NCBI RefSeq assembly: GCF_009720365.1
Contig: NZ_ML769312.1
Span: 620,001-684,000, forward strand
Source of the DNA: Catellatospora paridis
GTDB taxonomy: Bacteria; Actinomycetota; Actinomycetes; Mycobacteriales; Micromonosporaceae
Direction of reading: 5' to 3'
Length of the DNA: 64,000 nucleotides
Shown piece by piece: positions 37,096 to 45,053 of this stretch; position 1 is the first letter of the stretch; every line of letters starts with the position of its first letter. Under the pieces are notes generated by a model that was not told the origin of the DNA, ran no database searches, and was given only the letters and a program-made list of their open reading frames with translations. The position numbers and the translations under genes are program-made.

Positions 37096-38148
37096 ATGCG
37101 CGCAACGGTGATCTACGGCCCGCACGACGTGCGGATCGAGGACGTGCCCGATCCGGTCCTGCTGCACCCGACCGACGCCGTGGTCCGGGTGACGCACGCC
37201 TGTATCTGCGGCAGCGACCTGTGGGCTTACCAGGGTGTCGCGAAGCGGGAGCCGGGACAGCGCATCGGCCACGAGTTCCTGGGCGTCGTCGAGTCCGCGG
37301 GCGCGGACGTCACCGGCGTCAGGCCCGGTGACACGGTGGTGGCCCCGTTCGTATGGTCCGACGGCAGCTGCGAGTTCTGCCGTGAGGGCCTGCACACCTC
37401 CTGCCCGGTCGGCGGCTTCTGGGGCCAGCCTGGCTCCGACGGCGGCCAGGGCCAGGCCGTGCGGGTCCCGTACGCCGACGGCACCCTGGTCAAGCTGCCG
37501 TCCGGGCTCGACGACGCGGAACTCGTCAAGATCCTCGCGCTGTCCGATGTGATGTCGACCGGGCATCACGCGGCGCTCGCCGCCGGGGTGCGCAAGGGCG
37601 GCACGGTCGCTGTGGTCGGCGACGGCGCGGTCGGCCTGTGCGGCGTGCTCGCCGCGCACCGGCTGGGCGCCGAGCGCATCATCGCGCTGGGCCGCCACGA
37701 CGCCCGTACCGCGCTGGCCAGGCGGTTCGGCGCGACCGACGTGGTGCCCGAGCGCGGTGACGAGGCCGTCGCCGTGGTGCGCGAACTGACCGGCGGCCAG
37801 GGCGCGCATGCGGTCATCGAGGCCGTCGGCACCGAGCAGTCGATGCGTACCGCGATCGGGGTGGCTCGCGACGGCGGGGCGGTCGGCTTCGTCGGTGTCC
37901 CGCACGGCGGCTCGGCCGGCGTCGACATCGGCGACATGTTCGGCCGCAACGTGGCGCTGCGCGGCGGCGTCGCGCCCGCCCGGGCGTACATTCCGGAGCT
38001 GCTGGCCGACGTGCTGGCCGGGACGCTGGACCCGTCACCGGTCTTCGACTCCTGCGTCGATCTCGACGGGGTGCCCGGCGGATATGCCGCGATGAACGAT
38101 CGAAAGGCGCTGAAAGTGCTGGTGCGCCCGAACGGTGGGTCGGTGTAG
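37096..38148 (+). CDS. Zinc-dependent alcohol dehydrogenase family protein
   Basis: A 350-aa medium-chain dehydrogenase. Catalytic zinc ligands are Cys38 and neighbours in ACICGSDLW and the GHEFLGVVE motif (His/Glu around residue 58). The structural-zinc loop is reduced to DGSCEFCREGLHTSCPVGG, with three Cys, as usual in this subgroup. The nucleotide-binding motif is VAVVGDGAVGLCGVLAAHRLGA (residues about 171-192). The enzyme oxidises or reduces an unknown alcohol or aldehyde with NAD(P). It ends 10 nt before an Lrp/AsnC regulator, whose -10 element overlaps this gene's stop codon. Confidence 0.88.
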   Translation: MRATVIYGPHDVRIEDVPDPVLLHPTDAVVRVTHACICGSDLWAYQGVAKREPGQRIGHEFLGVVESAGADVTGVRPGDTVVAPFVWSDGSCEFCREGLHTSCPVGGFWGQPGSDGGQGQAVRVPYADGTLVKLPSGLDDAELVKILALSDVMSTGHHAALAAGVRKGGTVAVVGDGAVGLCGVLAAHRLGAERIIALGRHDARTALARRFGATDVVPERGDEAVAVVRELTGGQGAHAVIEAVGTEQSMRTAIGVARDGGAVGFVGVPHGGSAGVDIGDMFGRNVALRGGVAPARAYIPELLADVLAGTLDPSPVFDSCVDLDGVPGGYAAMNDRKALKVLVRPNGGSV

Positions 38149-38151
38149 CTT
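38146..38151 (+). promoter_or_regulatory. -10 element of a leaderless promoter (Lrp/AsnC gene)
   Basis: TAGCTT overlaps the dehydrogenase stop codon and ends 7 nt before GTG 38159. Confidence 0.5.
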
Positions 38152-38158
38152 GAGCGCC

Positions 38159-38611
38159 GTGGAAGAGACCGACCAGGCCATCGTTTCGGCCCTGACCGCT
38201 GACGGGCGCATGTCGTACACGGACCTGGCCGAGAAGGTCGGGCTGTCCGTGTCCGCCGTCCACCAGCGGGTTCGCCGGCTGGAGCAGCGCGGCGTCATCA
38301 CCGGGTACGGCGCGCGGGTCGACTACAACGCGATCGGCCTGCCGCTGACGGCGTTCGTGGCGATCCGCCCGTTCGACCCGGCGCAGCCCGACGACGCCCC
38401 GGAGCGCCTGGCGCACCTGTCCGAGATCGAGTCGTGCTTCTCGGTGGCCGGGGAGGACTTCTACATCCTGCTGGTACGCGTCGCGTCACCGGTCGACCTG
38501 GAGCGCCTGCTGCAGGAGATCCGCACCTCGGCCAACGTCACCACACGCACGACCGTGGTGCTGTCCACCCCGTTCGAGCAGCGCGCACCCCGCATCCACC
38601 TGGCCGACTGA
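38159..38611 (+). CDS. Lrp/AsnC family transcriptional regulator
   Basis: A 150-aa feast/famine regulator, the usual family length from this start. The N-terminal HTH is DQAIVSALTADGRMSYTDLAEKVGLSVSAVHQRVRRLEQRGVITGYGARVDY; the C-terminal RAM ligand-binding domain covers LPLTAFVAIRPF to TTVVLSTPFEQR. Such proteins sense amino acids and form octamers. I chose GTG 38159 rather than the longer frame from 38135, because VEETDQAIVSAL is the canonical start and the leaderless -10 element fits it. It follows the dehydrogenase closely, which suggests local control. Confidence 0.88.
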   Translation: MEETDQAIVSALTADGRMSYTDLAEKVGLSVSAVHQRVRRLEQRGVITGYGARVDYNAIGLPLTAFVAIRPFDPAQPDDAPERLAHLSEIESCFSVAGEDFYILLVRVASPVDLERLLQEIRTSANVTTRTTVVLSTPFEQRAPRIHLAD

Positions 38612-38616
38612 GCCGC

Positions 38617-39234
38617 CTACCAGGGGCAGCACGGCAGCGGCGCGGGCAGGAACAGCGCGGTGAGCCCGATGGCGGCCAGCCCCGTCACGGTGGCGGTGAC
38701 GCCGACGGCGAGCCGGGCGACCGTGGGCCGCTGCCGTGCCGGCACCCGGCGTACGTGGCGGACGGCGGCCGCCACCGCGCCGGCGAACGCCAGCGCGCCG
38801 GCCAGCAGCACGGGCAGGCCCCAGCGCTCGTGCACGTCGTAGCCCTGGAACAGCAGCGGCCGGGCGACCATCAGCAGCAGGCCGGGCAGCGGCGCGACGG
38901 CGGCGCAGACCTGCGCCACCACCAGCCAGGCCCGCTCGGCGCCCGTGCCACCGCCGACCTGATGGAACAGCTGCACCGACAGCATGCCCAGGCCGACCGG
39001 CAGCAACGCCGCCGCGGCCATGTGCCACAGCCAGTACCGCAGGATGACGTCCTGATCGGAGGGCTTCACCATCCCGACGACCGTCCAGCCGATCGCCGCG
39101 AAGACCACGGCGCCGCCGATGCCGGCCACCCCCGCGAAGAACGGGTACAGCAGTCGCCGCGCCGCCGAGGCGGAGGCCCAGGCGAGCATGCCGAGATGCA
39201 GGTCCGTCGTCGTGCCCGTCGCCGGGTCGGCCAT
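38617..39234 (-). CDS. Hypothetical multi-pass membrane protein
   Basis: A 205-aa protein with about five transmembrane helices (LLYPFFAGVAGIGGAVVFAAIGWTVVGMV; YWLWHMAAAALLPVGLGMLSVQLF; LVVAQVCAAVAPLPGLLLMVAR; LPVLLAGALAFAGAVAAAVRH; VTATVTGLAAIGLTALFLPAP) and a C-terminal LPCCPW. ATG 39234 (MADPATGTTTD) has GGTGGTGAC upstream; the longer frame to 39498 has no ribosome-binding site and runs into the divergent neighbour. No family recognised. Confidence 0.68.
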   Translation of the reverse strand: MADPATGTTTDLHLGMLAWASASAARRLLYPFFAGVAGIGGAVVFAAIGWTVVGMVKPSDQDVILRYWLWHMAAAALLPVGLGMLSVQLFHQVGGGTGAERAWLVVAQVCAAVAPLPGLLLMVARPLLFQGYDVHERWGLPVLLAGALAFAGAVAAAVRHVRRVPARQRPTVARLAVGVTATVTGLAAIGLTALFLPAPLPCCPW

Positions 39235-39393
39235 GTCACCACCGTTTCGCTCCCGACCGCGGGACGCGGTCACCCAGTGGGATTCTGTCCTAAGTGGTGT
39301 TAGCACGCTGTTAGCGTTTCGCGATCCCAGGTGGTCCATGGGCCCGCGGCAGGGGATCTGGCTCCTTCGATGTAACACTGCCAGACTTGGGGC

Positions 39394-39975
39394 GTGAACA
39401 CGTTGGCAGTGATCATTACGACGCTCGGGGGCGCGCTGTCGGCGACGCTCGGTGTTCTGGTCGGCGGGGTGGTCACTCGCCGGGCCCAGGAGCGTCATTG
39501 GCTACGCGACAAACAATTGCGCGCATACGAGGAACTGTTCTCGCAATATGCCCGGTTCATGATGGCACTGCGGCAGGGGCACTCGGCCCGCGTGCCGATC
39601 AATTTCGACTGGGGAGCCTGGAGCGCCGCGCTCACCACGGCAAGCCTGGTCGCACCGCTGAGCGTGGCGCGGGCGATCGATGCGTTCGGGGACGCCGTCG
39701 GCGTCTTCCTCGATGCGGTGTCCAGCCGGGATCCCGTCACGGATCCCGTCGACGAAGACGTTCTGAACGAAGCGTCGCGTCCGGCGGCTGCGGCGCAGCT
39801 GGCCCTGGTGAACGCGATCCGTCGGTCCATGGGGCGTGCTCTGACGGAACTGCCCTTCTACCTCGGCGGCACGCTCGGCGACCATCCTGAAGGAGGGACT
39901 CGCCCGGGCCGGCTGCACGCCCAGGCAGCGACCGACCGGCTGGCATCCGGACAACCGAGCCCGGCGGACTCGTAG
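39394..39975 (+). CDS. Hypothetical protein with an N-terminal membrane anchor
   Basis: A 193-aa protein starting GTG 39394: a single N-terminal hydrophobic helix (NTLAVIITTLGGALSATLGVLVGGVV) followed by TRRAQERHWLRDKQLRAYEELFSQYARFMMALR, a coiled-coil-like cytoplasmic region typical of several uncharacterised actinobacterial membrane-anchored proteins. The region after residue 120 has no recognisable motif. CAGACT ends 6 nt before the GTG and may be a leaderless -10 element. It uses more A/T in its 5' half than its neighbours. Function unknown. Confidence 0.6.
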   Translation: MNTLAVIITTLGGALSATLGVLVGGVVTRRAQERHWLRDKQLRAYEELFSQYARFMMALRQGHSARVPINFDWGAWSAALTTASLVAPLSVARAIDAFGDAVGVFLDAVSSRDPVTDPVDEDVLNEASRPAAAAQLALVNAIRRSMGRALTELPFYLGGTLGDHPEGGTRPGRLHAQAATDRLASGQPSPADS

Positions 39976-40058
39976 CGCGTTCATCAGCAGCAGCCCCGCC
40001 TACCCGGTATCTGGCCGCCGAGCCCAGATTCCGGCTCGTGAACATCTGGTGCCGGAGC

Positions 40059-40826
40059 TCATGAGCAGAACCAACTGCGGGTCGCCCGGGTGTGTCCGTC
40101 CCGGCCGATCAACAGCCCCCGGTAGCCCGTCCCGCGCAGCAGGTCCAGGCCGGTGACGCCCCGGGCGGCGGCTGCGGTCGCGTACACGTCGGCCCACAGC
40201 AGCGACGGCCCGATGACGGTCACCCCCGCCACCTCGTCCGTGGGCGACCCGCGGTACGGGTCGACGATGTGCGCGCCGCGCCGCGCGGTGCCGGAGGTGG
40301 CCACCGCGCCCGACGCCAGGGTCACCACGTCGGCCAGCCGCGACGGCCGCAGCGGATCCTCCAAGCCGACGCGCCACGGCGGGTGCCCGGCCGCGGTCGA
40401 CACCACGACGTCGCCACCGGCGTTGAGGCAGCAGTCCGCACCGGACAGCAGACCCGCCGCCCGCTCCACCGCCCAGCCCTTGACCAGCCCGGACGGGTCC
40501 CACGACCGGTCGCCGCCGGGGCCGGGCAGCCGCGCGTCGAACCATCCGCCGGTGCGCTCGCGGGCCTCGTCGCACAGCTGCGCGACCTCGGCCACCCAGG
40601 GGTGCGCGGCCGCGACCGTCAGCTCGCCCCGGTTGATCCGGCTCACCGCACTGTCCGCCCGGTAGGTGCTGAACACCGCGTCGGCCTCGCGCAGCAGCAC
40701 GAACACGGCGTCGACGGACCGCTGGACGGGTGCCGAGTCCAGGCCGGGCCCGCGCAGGTGCAGGCTCACCGGCATGCCCATGACCTGCTCGACCCAGGCC
40801 CGCCGGGGCGGCGCGAGCGTGCTCAC
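40059..40826 (-). CDS. apbE: FAD:protein FMN transferase
   Basis: A 255-aa ApbE-type flavin transferase that links FMN covalently to a Thr/Ser of a target protein, using FAD and Mg2+. Family landmarks are VEQVMGMPVSLHL at the N terminus, FSTYRADSAVSRIN, WDPSGLVKGWAVERAAGLL, LNAGGDVVVS, and SGAVATSGTARRGAHIVDP. It is shorter than E. coli ApbE and lacks a signal peptide, so it is probably cytoplasmic or membrane-associated. GTG 40826 overlaps the stop of the FMN-binding protein by 4 nt, so this is the third gene of the flavin electron-transfer operon. Its likely substrate is that neighbour. Confidence 0.92.
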   Translation of the reverse strand: MSTLAPPRRAWVEQVMGMPVSLHLRGPGLDSAPVQRSVDAVFVLLREADAVFSTYRADSAVSRINRGELTVAAAHPWVAEVAQLCDEARERTGGWFDARLPGPGGDRSWDPSGLVKGWAVERAAGLLSGADCCLNAGGDVVVSTAAGHPPWRVGLEDPLRPSRLADVVTLASGAVATSGTARRGAHIVDPYRGSPTDEVAGVTVIGPSLLWADVYATAAAARGVTGLDLLRGTGYRGLLIGRDGHTRATRSWFCS

Positions 40827-41251
40827 CGCAGGTGCGCCCGGTCGATCGCGGACTGCAGCGAGCCCAGGTAGGCCCGGCTGGTCGCGGTGGCGCCGGAGAC
40901 GGTGTCGACCTCGGCCGACTGCGCGTCGAGCACCTGCTCCCGCAGCCGCGGCAGGGCGAGTTCGTTCAGCACCAGCGAATGCTCGTGCACCGTGTGCTTC
41001 CGCAGGACCGCGACGTCGGCGATGCGCCCGCCCGCGAACGTCACCCGGACCTGTACAGTGCCGTACTCCGTGAGCACCGCGTCACCGTCGACGACCAGCC
41101 CGTCGACGATCGCGCCAGGCGGCGGCGCGGGCGAGGACGTCGCCGCGCCGGCCCCGGCCTGCGGCACGGCCTCGCCGAGGCTGGTGCGGTAGCTGAACAG
41201 CCCGACCAGGCCCGCGATCGTGGCCAGCAGGAAGAACGTGATCTTACGCAT
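40823..41251 (-). CDS. FMN-binding domain electron-transfer protein
   Basis: A 142-aa protein with an N-terminal signal anchor (MRKITFFLLATIAGLVGLFSY), a short Pro/Ala linker, and an FMN-binding domain of the RnfG/NqrC type. The flavinylation site for ApbE is in VDTVSGATATSRAYLGSL (SGATAT; the second Thr is the expected attachment residue). It should carry electrons outside the cytoplasmic membrane. It starts at ATG 41251, 3 nt after the reductase stop, and overlaps apbE. The trio matches the flavin-based transfer systems described for many Gram-positive bacteria. Confidence 0.9.
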   Translation of the reverse strand: MRKITFFLLATIAGLVGLFSYRTSLGEAVPQAGAGAATSSPAPPPGAIVDGLVVDGDAVLTEYGTVQVRVTFAGGRIADVAVLRKHTVHEHSLVLNELALPRLREQVLDAQSAEVDTVSGATATSRAYLGSLQSAIDRAHLR

Positions 41252-41254
41252 CGG

Positions 41255-42643
41255 TCACCACCCGAACCGCTCGTCGTGCACCTGTCGCGCGGGCACGCCG
41301 GCCGCGCGCAGTGCGGCCCGGGCCGCCGCCATCCAGGGCGGGGGACCGCACAGGAACACGTCCCGCCCGGCCAGCTCCGGGACGAGGTGGGTCAGCGCCT
41401 CGTGGTCGGCGTAGCGCTCGGCCAGCTCGGCGGTCAGCCACGAGGCGCGCCCGGTCGGCGGGGGACCGGGCAGGTAGATCACCTGCGCGCCGCGCTCGGC
41501 CGCGATGGCGTCGATCTCGTCGCGCAGCACCAGCTCGTCGGCGCTGCGGGCGCGGTAGATCAGGGTCAGCTCGCGGTCGGCGTACCGCATGCCCTCCAGC
41601 AGCGCGCGCATCGGCGTGATGCCGATGCCCGCGGCCATCAGCAGCACCCGCTCGCCGCGGCGGCGGCCCTCGGTGAGGGTGCCGAACGGGCCCTCGATCA
41701 GCACCGCGGTGCCCGGCGTCGCCCCGGCCAGGCGCCCGCCGTCGTCGCCCGCGGACCGGAAGGTGAACCGCAGCCGGTCCGCGCGCGGGGCCTCGGACAG
41801 CGAGAACGGGTGCGCCCGGCTCCAGCCGCGGCCGGTGCGCAGCCGCCAGGTCAGGAACTGGCCGGGCCGGGCCGCCAGCCGGTCCAGCCGCCGGCCCGGC
41901 AGGTACACGGAGTACACGTCGGACGCCTCGTGGCGCACCTCGCCGACGGTGAGCCGGTGGCGGCGCGACAGCCACAGCGGCCGCCCGACCCGGAACGCGA
42001 GCAGTGCGGCGGCGGCGCAGCCCCACAGCGTCCACCAGTAGACCGTGGCGGCGGGGGAGGTGACGAAGTGCGCCCCGTTCCACAGCTGGTGCGGTAGGGC
42101 CAGGCCCACCCCGAGGTACGCGTACAGGTGCAGCAGGTGCCAGTTCTCGTAGCGGACCCGGCGCCGGGCCGCCCGCACCGACAGCGCCACGACGAGCACC
42201 AGCAGCGCGGTCCCGGCCACGGCCAGCAGCATGCCCGGGTAGCGCACCACCAGGTCGGCCAGCTGGGCGAGCACGCCGGTGCCGGTCGACACGGCGTATC
42301 CGGCGACGACCAGCACCACGTGCGCCGCCATCAGCCAGCACGAGGTGAAGCCGAGCAGCCGGTGGATCCGGGCCAGCCGGTCCTGGCCCCAGGCGCGCTC
42401 CACCCAGGGCACCCGCGCCATCGCGAGCACCTGCAGCAGCAGCAGATCGGAGGCCACCAGGCCGGTCAGGCGGGCCGCGGTCACCAGGCCGGTGCCGTCG
42501 GCGCCCAGCGCGGCCATCCCGCCCGCGGACACCCACAGCACCACCACCACCACCAGCACGGTGACGCAGGCCAGCGCGGCGGTGACGGCGCGTCCGACGG
42601 CTCCGTCGCGGGGCCGGGGGAGGGGGATTCGGTCAGGGGTCAC
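41255..42643 (-). CDS. Ferric reductase-like transmembrane / FAD-NAD(P)H oxidoreductase
   Basis: A 462-aa protein. The N-terminal half (to about residue 215) has six transmembrane helices with His pairs (ARIHRLLGFTSCWLMAAHVVLV, YENWHLLHLYAYLGVGLALPHQLW) that could hold two hemes, as in FRE/YedZ-like ferric reductases. The C-terminal half is a ferredoxin-reductase module: RPGQFLTWR and HPFSLSEAP (FAD), LMAAGIGITPMRALLEGM and DVFLCGPPPWM (NAD(P)). It should move electrons from NAD(P)H across the membrane to the flavinylated neighbour. I chose GTG 42643 because the frame upstream to 42700 overlaps the hairpin of the previous operon. Confidence 0.87.
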   Translation of the reverse strand: MTPDRIPLPRPRDGAVGRAVTAALACVTVLVVVVVLWVSAGGMAALGADGTGLVTAARLTGLVASDLLLLQVLAMARVPWVERAWGQDRLARIHRLLGFTSCWLMAAHVVLVVAGYAVSTGTGVLAQLADLVVRYPGMLLAVAGTALLVLVVALSVRAARRRVRYENWHLLHLYAYLGVGLALPHQLWNGAHFVTSPAATVYWWTLWGCAAAALLAFRVGRPLWLSRRHRLTVGEVRHEASDVYSVYLPGRRLDRLAARPGQFLTWRLRTGRGWSRAHPFSLSEAPRADRLRFTFRSAGDDGGRLAGATPGTAVLIEGPFGTLTEGRRRGERVLLMAAGIGITPMRALLEGMRYADRELTLIYRARSADELVLRDEIDAIAAERGAQVIYLPGPPPTGRASWLTAELAERYADHEALTHLVPELAGRDVFLCGPPPWMAAARAALRAAGVPARQVHDERFGW

Positions 42644-42660
42644 ACCACGGCGAGCCGCGA

Positions 42661-42707
42661 CAGGGGCGTGCAGTTCCCGGTATGGCACCGGAAACCGCAC
42701 GCCCCTG
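42661..42707 (-). terminator. Hairpin terminator of the tautomerase/SDR operon
   Basis: 11-bp arms (CAGGGGCGTGC at 42661-42671 and complement at 42697-42707) with an inner stem (CCGGT/ACCGG), 20 nt after the tautomerase stop on the minus strand. Confidence 0.75.
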
Positions 42708-42726
42708 CGTCTGGCCGGCAGGCGCC

Positions 42727-42966
42727 CTAGCGGGAGCCGCTCGCGCGCTGCTGCTCGCGGTACTGCGGGACGGGCAGGCCGCCCCGGCCCCAGTTCTCGA
42801 GCTCGACCTCGTCGATGACGACGAACGTAGAGTCCAGCGGCTTGTCCAGCACGTCCAGCAGCAGCCGGCTGACGCCGGCGATGAGTGCCGCCTTCTGCTC
42901 GGCGGTCGCGGCCGTCGTGCCCGGGGTGCTGCCCTCGCGGGTGATCTGGATGTTGACGATGGGCAT
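42727..42966 (-). CDS. 4-oxalocrotonate tautomerase family protein
   Basis: A 79-aa tautomerase. It starts MPIVNIQIT, with the catalytic Pro that becomes the N-terminal residue after Met removal, followed by AEQKAALIAGVSRLLLDVLDKP and STFVVIDEVELENWGRGGLP, the classic 4-OT/MIF-like pattern. It interconverts keto and enol forms of a 2-oxo acid or similar compound. It lies 28 nt downstream of the SDR gene on the same strand and ends before a strong hairpin, so the two form an operon controlled by the divergent TetR gene. Confidence 0.9.
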   Translation of the reverse strand: MPIVNIQITREGSTPGTTAATAEQKAALIAGVSRLLLDVLDKPLDSTFVVIDEVELENWGRGGLPVPQYREQQRASGSR

Positions 42967-42994
42967 GGTCGGTCCTCTCCGGTGGTCGGGCGGG

Positions 42995-43711
42995 TCAGTG
43001 GCCGGCGTTCTGGCCGCCGTCGACGTGCAGGATCTCGCCGGTGACGAAGGGCGCCGACTCGAGGAACAGGACCGCGCCGACGATGTCGTCGGTCTCGCCC
43101 ATCCGGCCGACGGGGTGCAGCCCGGCGTAGGTCGCGTGGGACTCGACCGCGTGCATCGGGGTCTTGATGATGCCCGGGGCGACGGCGTTGACCCGCACGC
43201 CGCGCGTCGCGTATTCGATGGCCAGGGACTTGGTCGCCGAGTTGAGGCCGCCCTTGGTCAGCGAGGCGAGCACGGACGGCACGTTCTTGTCGGCCTGGTC
43301 GACCAGGCTCGTGGTGATGCTGACGATGTGACCGCCGCCGACGGTGAGCATGTGCGGCAGCACCCGCTGGGTCAGGTGGAAGAACCCGGCGAGGTTGATC
43401 CCGGTGACCAGCGCGAGGTCGTCGTCGGTGTAGTCGGTGAACGGCTTGGCGATGAAGATGCCGGCGTTGTTGACCAGGGTGTCGATGCGTCCGAAGCGGT
43501 CCAGCGCGGCCCGGGTCACGCGCTCGGCGGTGTCCGCGTGGGCGATGTCGCCCTGCACGGTCACGATGTCCGGATCGCCGGAGGCGGTGATCGAACGTGA
43601 GGTGGCGACGACGCCGTAGCCGAGCTTGCGGTATCCCTCGACCAGGCCCGCGCCGATGCCCTGGGACGCGCCGGTGATCACGGCGACCTTCTGCACGTTT
43701 TCGAAGCTCAT
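42995..43711 (-). CDS. SDR-family oxidoreductase lacking the catalytic tyrosine
   Basis: A 238-aa Rossmann-fold SDR: TGASQGIGAGLVEGY (cofactor loop), GDIAHADT, LVNNAGIFI, and NAVAPGIIKTPM at the end. However, the active-site region reads SVLASLTKGGLNSATKSLAIEYA, and the position four residues before the Lys is Ala, not Tyr, so the usual YxxxK proton donor is missing. It may use a different chemistry or act only as an NAD(P)-binding protein. ATG 43711 is divergent from a TetR gene. It forms an operon with the tautomerase. Confidence 0.85.
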   Translation of the reverse strand: MSFENVQKVAVITGASQGIGAGLVEGYRKLGYGVVATSRSITASGDPDIVTVQGDIAHADTAERVTRAALDRFGRIDTLVNNAGIFIAKPFTDYTDDDLALVTGINLAGFFHLTQRVLPHMLTVGGGHIVSITTSLVDQADKNVPSVLASLTKGGLNSATKSLAIEYATRGVRVNAVAPGIIKTPMHAVESHATYAGLHPVGRMGETDDIVGAVLFLESAPFVTGEILHVDGGQNAGH

Positions 43712-43751
43712 GGTTCTTTTCCTTTGCTCTTCGCGGTGGCCGGAGGCGAAC

Positions 43752-43789
43752 TAGACGACCGGTCTACTAAAAGGTAGATGACTGGTCGT
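43752..43789. promoter_or_regulatory. Two copies of a TetR-type operator
   Basis: TAGAC-GACCG-GTCTA at 43752-43766 is a perfect dyad, and a near copy TAGAT-GACTG-GTCGT lies at 43775-43789, offset by 23 bp (about two helical turns). They lie between the divergent SDR and TetR genes and probably bind that TetR protein. Confidence 0.7.
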
Positions 43790-43803
43790 GTATCGTCAAT
43801 GCC

Positions 43804-44424
43804 ATGGGCAGGACAAGTGACGCGCGGAACAAGATCCTGGAAGCGGCCCGGACGCTGATCGAACAGCGGGGCTACTCGGCGCTGGGCGTCGCGGAGATCT
43901 GCGCGGCCGCCGGCGTGCCGAAGGGCAGCTTCTACCACTTCTTCGCCTCGAAGCAGGCGCTCGCGCTCACCGTCATCGACGAGCACTGGGCCGCTCAGCA
44001 GCAGCAGTGGAGCGAACTGCTCGGCAGCGGTCGCGCCCCCCTGGAGCGGCTGCGCGACCTGTTCGAGGCGACCGAGGAGTTCCAGCGCGCGGGCCGCCAG
44101 GAGGCGGGACTGGTCGTCGGCTGTCTGTTCGGCAACCTCGCCGCCGAGCTCAGCAACCAGGTCCCGGAGATCCGCGACCGGCTGCAGGAGATCTTCGAGG
44201 CGCAGATCGACATGATCGAGAAAGTGATCGTCGAGGCGAAGGACGCCGGGCAGGCCGGCCCGGCCGTCGACACCCGCGACGCGGCACGTTCCATCGTCGC
44301 CCAGATCGAGGGGCGGGTGCTGCTGGCGAAGCTGCTCGACGACCCGGCCCAGCTCGGCACGCTCTGGCAGAACAGCCTCGGCCTGCTCCAGGCGCCGGCA
44401 GCGGCCCTGCCCGCGGGAGCCTGA
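43804..44424 (+). CDS. TetR/AcrR family transcriptional regulator
   Basis: A 206-aa repressor with the TetR HTH at residues 8-55: ARNKILEAARTLIEQRGYSALGVAEICAAAGVPKGSFYHFFASKQALALTVIDEH. The C-terminal ligand domain is helical, with LVVGCLFGNLAAELSNQVPEIRDRLQEIFEAQIDMI, resembling the TetR_C group near oxidoreductase operons. It is divergent from the SDR/tautomerase operon, and two operator copies lie between them. It probably represses that operon and itself; the inducer is unknown. Confidence 0.9.
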   Translation: MGRTSDARNKILEAARTLIEQRGYSALGVAEICAAAGVPKGSFYHFFASKQALALTVIDEHWAAQQQQWSELLGSGRAPLERLRDLFEATEEFQRAGRQEAGLVVGCLFGNLAAELSNQVPEIRDRLQEIFEAQIDMIEKVIVEAKDAGQAGPAVDTRDAARSIVAQIEGRVLLAKLLDDPAQLGTLWQNSLGLLQAPAAALPAGA

Positions 44425-44500
44425 CCGGCCCGGACGTCGTCCCGGCCGGACGGGCCTGACGGATGGGGGACACCGGCCCACACCGGAGCGCACCCTCGTC

Positions 44501-44506
44501 TAACCT
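44501..44506 (+). promoter_or_regulatory. -10 element of a leaderless promoter (CMD gene)
   Basis: TAACCT ends 7 nt before ATG 44514, without a ribosome-binding site. Confidence 0.6.
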
Positions 44507-44513
44507 CGCGGCC

Positions 44514-45020
44514 ATGACCTACCTCGACACCCCCGCCGAGTCGCCCCTGTACGCGGACCAGACCGACTACATCCCCAACTATCTGCGGGTGTTCGCGCTC
44601 CGACCCGACGCGTACGCGGGCTGGCAGCAGCTGGCCGGCAGCGTCCGCGACGGCATGGACCTGCGCCGGTACGAGCTGGTCACCGTCGCCGCCGCCCGGC
44701 GGCTGGGTTCGGACTACTGCACCCTCGCCCACGCCAAGGTCCTGCGCGAGCGCTTCTACGACGAGCCGCGGCTGCGCGCCATCATCGCCGACCACCACAG
44801 CGCCGGCCTCGACCCGGTCGACGTCGCGATCATGGACTTCGCCGACAAGGTCGCCGCCGATCCGACCACCGTCACCGACAAGGACGCGGCTCAGCTGCGC
44901 GAGTTCGGGCTGTCCGACACCGACGTGCTCCAGATCGTGCTGGCCGTGTGCATCCGCCGCTTCTTCAGCGGCGTGCTCTCCGCCGTCGGCGCCGACCCCG
45001 ACGACGCGCTGCGGCAGTGA
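44514..45020 (+). CDS. Carboxymuconolactone decarboxylase / AhpD-like protein
   Basis: A 168-aa all-helical protein of the AhpD/CMD superfamily: YIPNYLRVFALRPDAYAGWQQLAGSV, RRYELVTVAAARRLGSDYCTLAHAKVL, and FADKVAADPTTVTDKDAAQLREFGLSDTDVLQIVLAVCIRRFFS. AhpD peroxidases carry CxxCxxxH; here only one Cys remains (YCTLAH, CxxxH), so it is more like the single-Cys CMD group. A redox or antioxidant role is possible but unproven. It has its own leaderless promoter. Confidence 0.8.
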   Translation: MTYLDTPAESPLYADQTDYIPNYLRVFALRPDAYAGWQQLAGSVRDGMDLRRYELVTVAAARRLGSDYCTLAHAKVLRERFYDEPRLRAIIADHHSAGLDPVDVAIMDFADKVAADPTTVTDKDAAQLREFGLSDTDVLQIVLAVCIRRFFSGVLSAVGADPDDALRQ

Positions 45021-45053
45021 GCGACCACCGGCGGCGGGCCGCAGTCTGAGCGC

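Noticed and set aside
40059-40826. Thiamine biosynthesis role for ApbE
   Set aside because: The old thiamine link has been superseded; the operon context with an FMN-binding protein supports flavin transferase activity.
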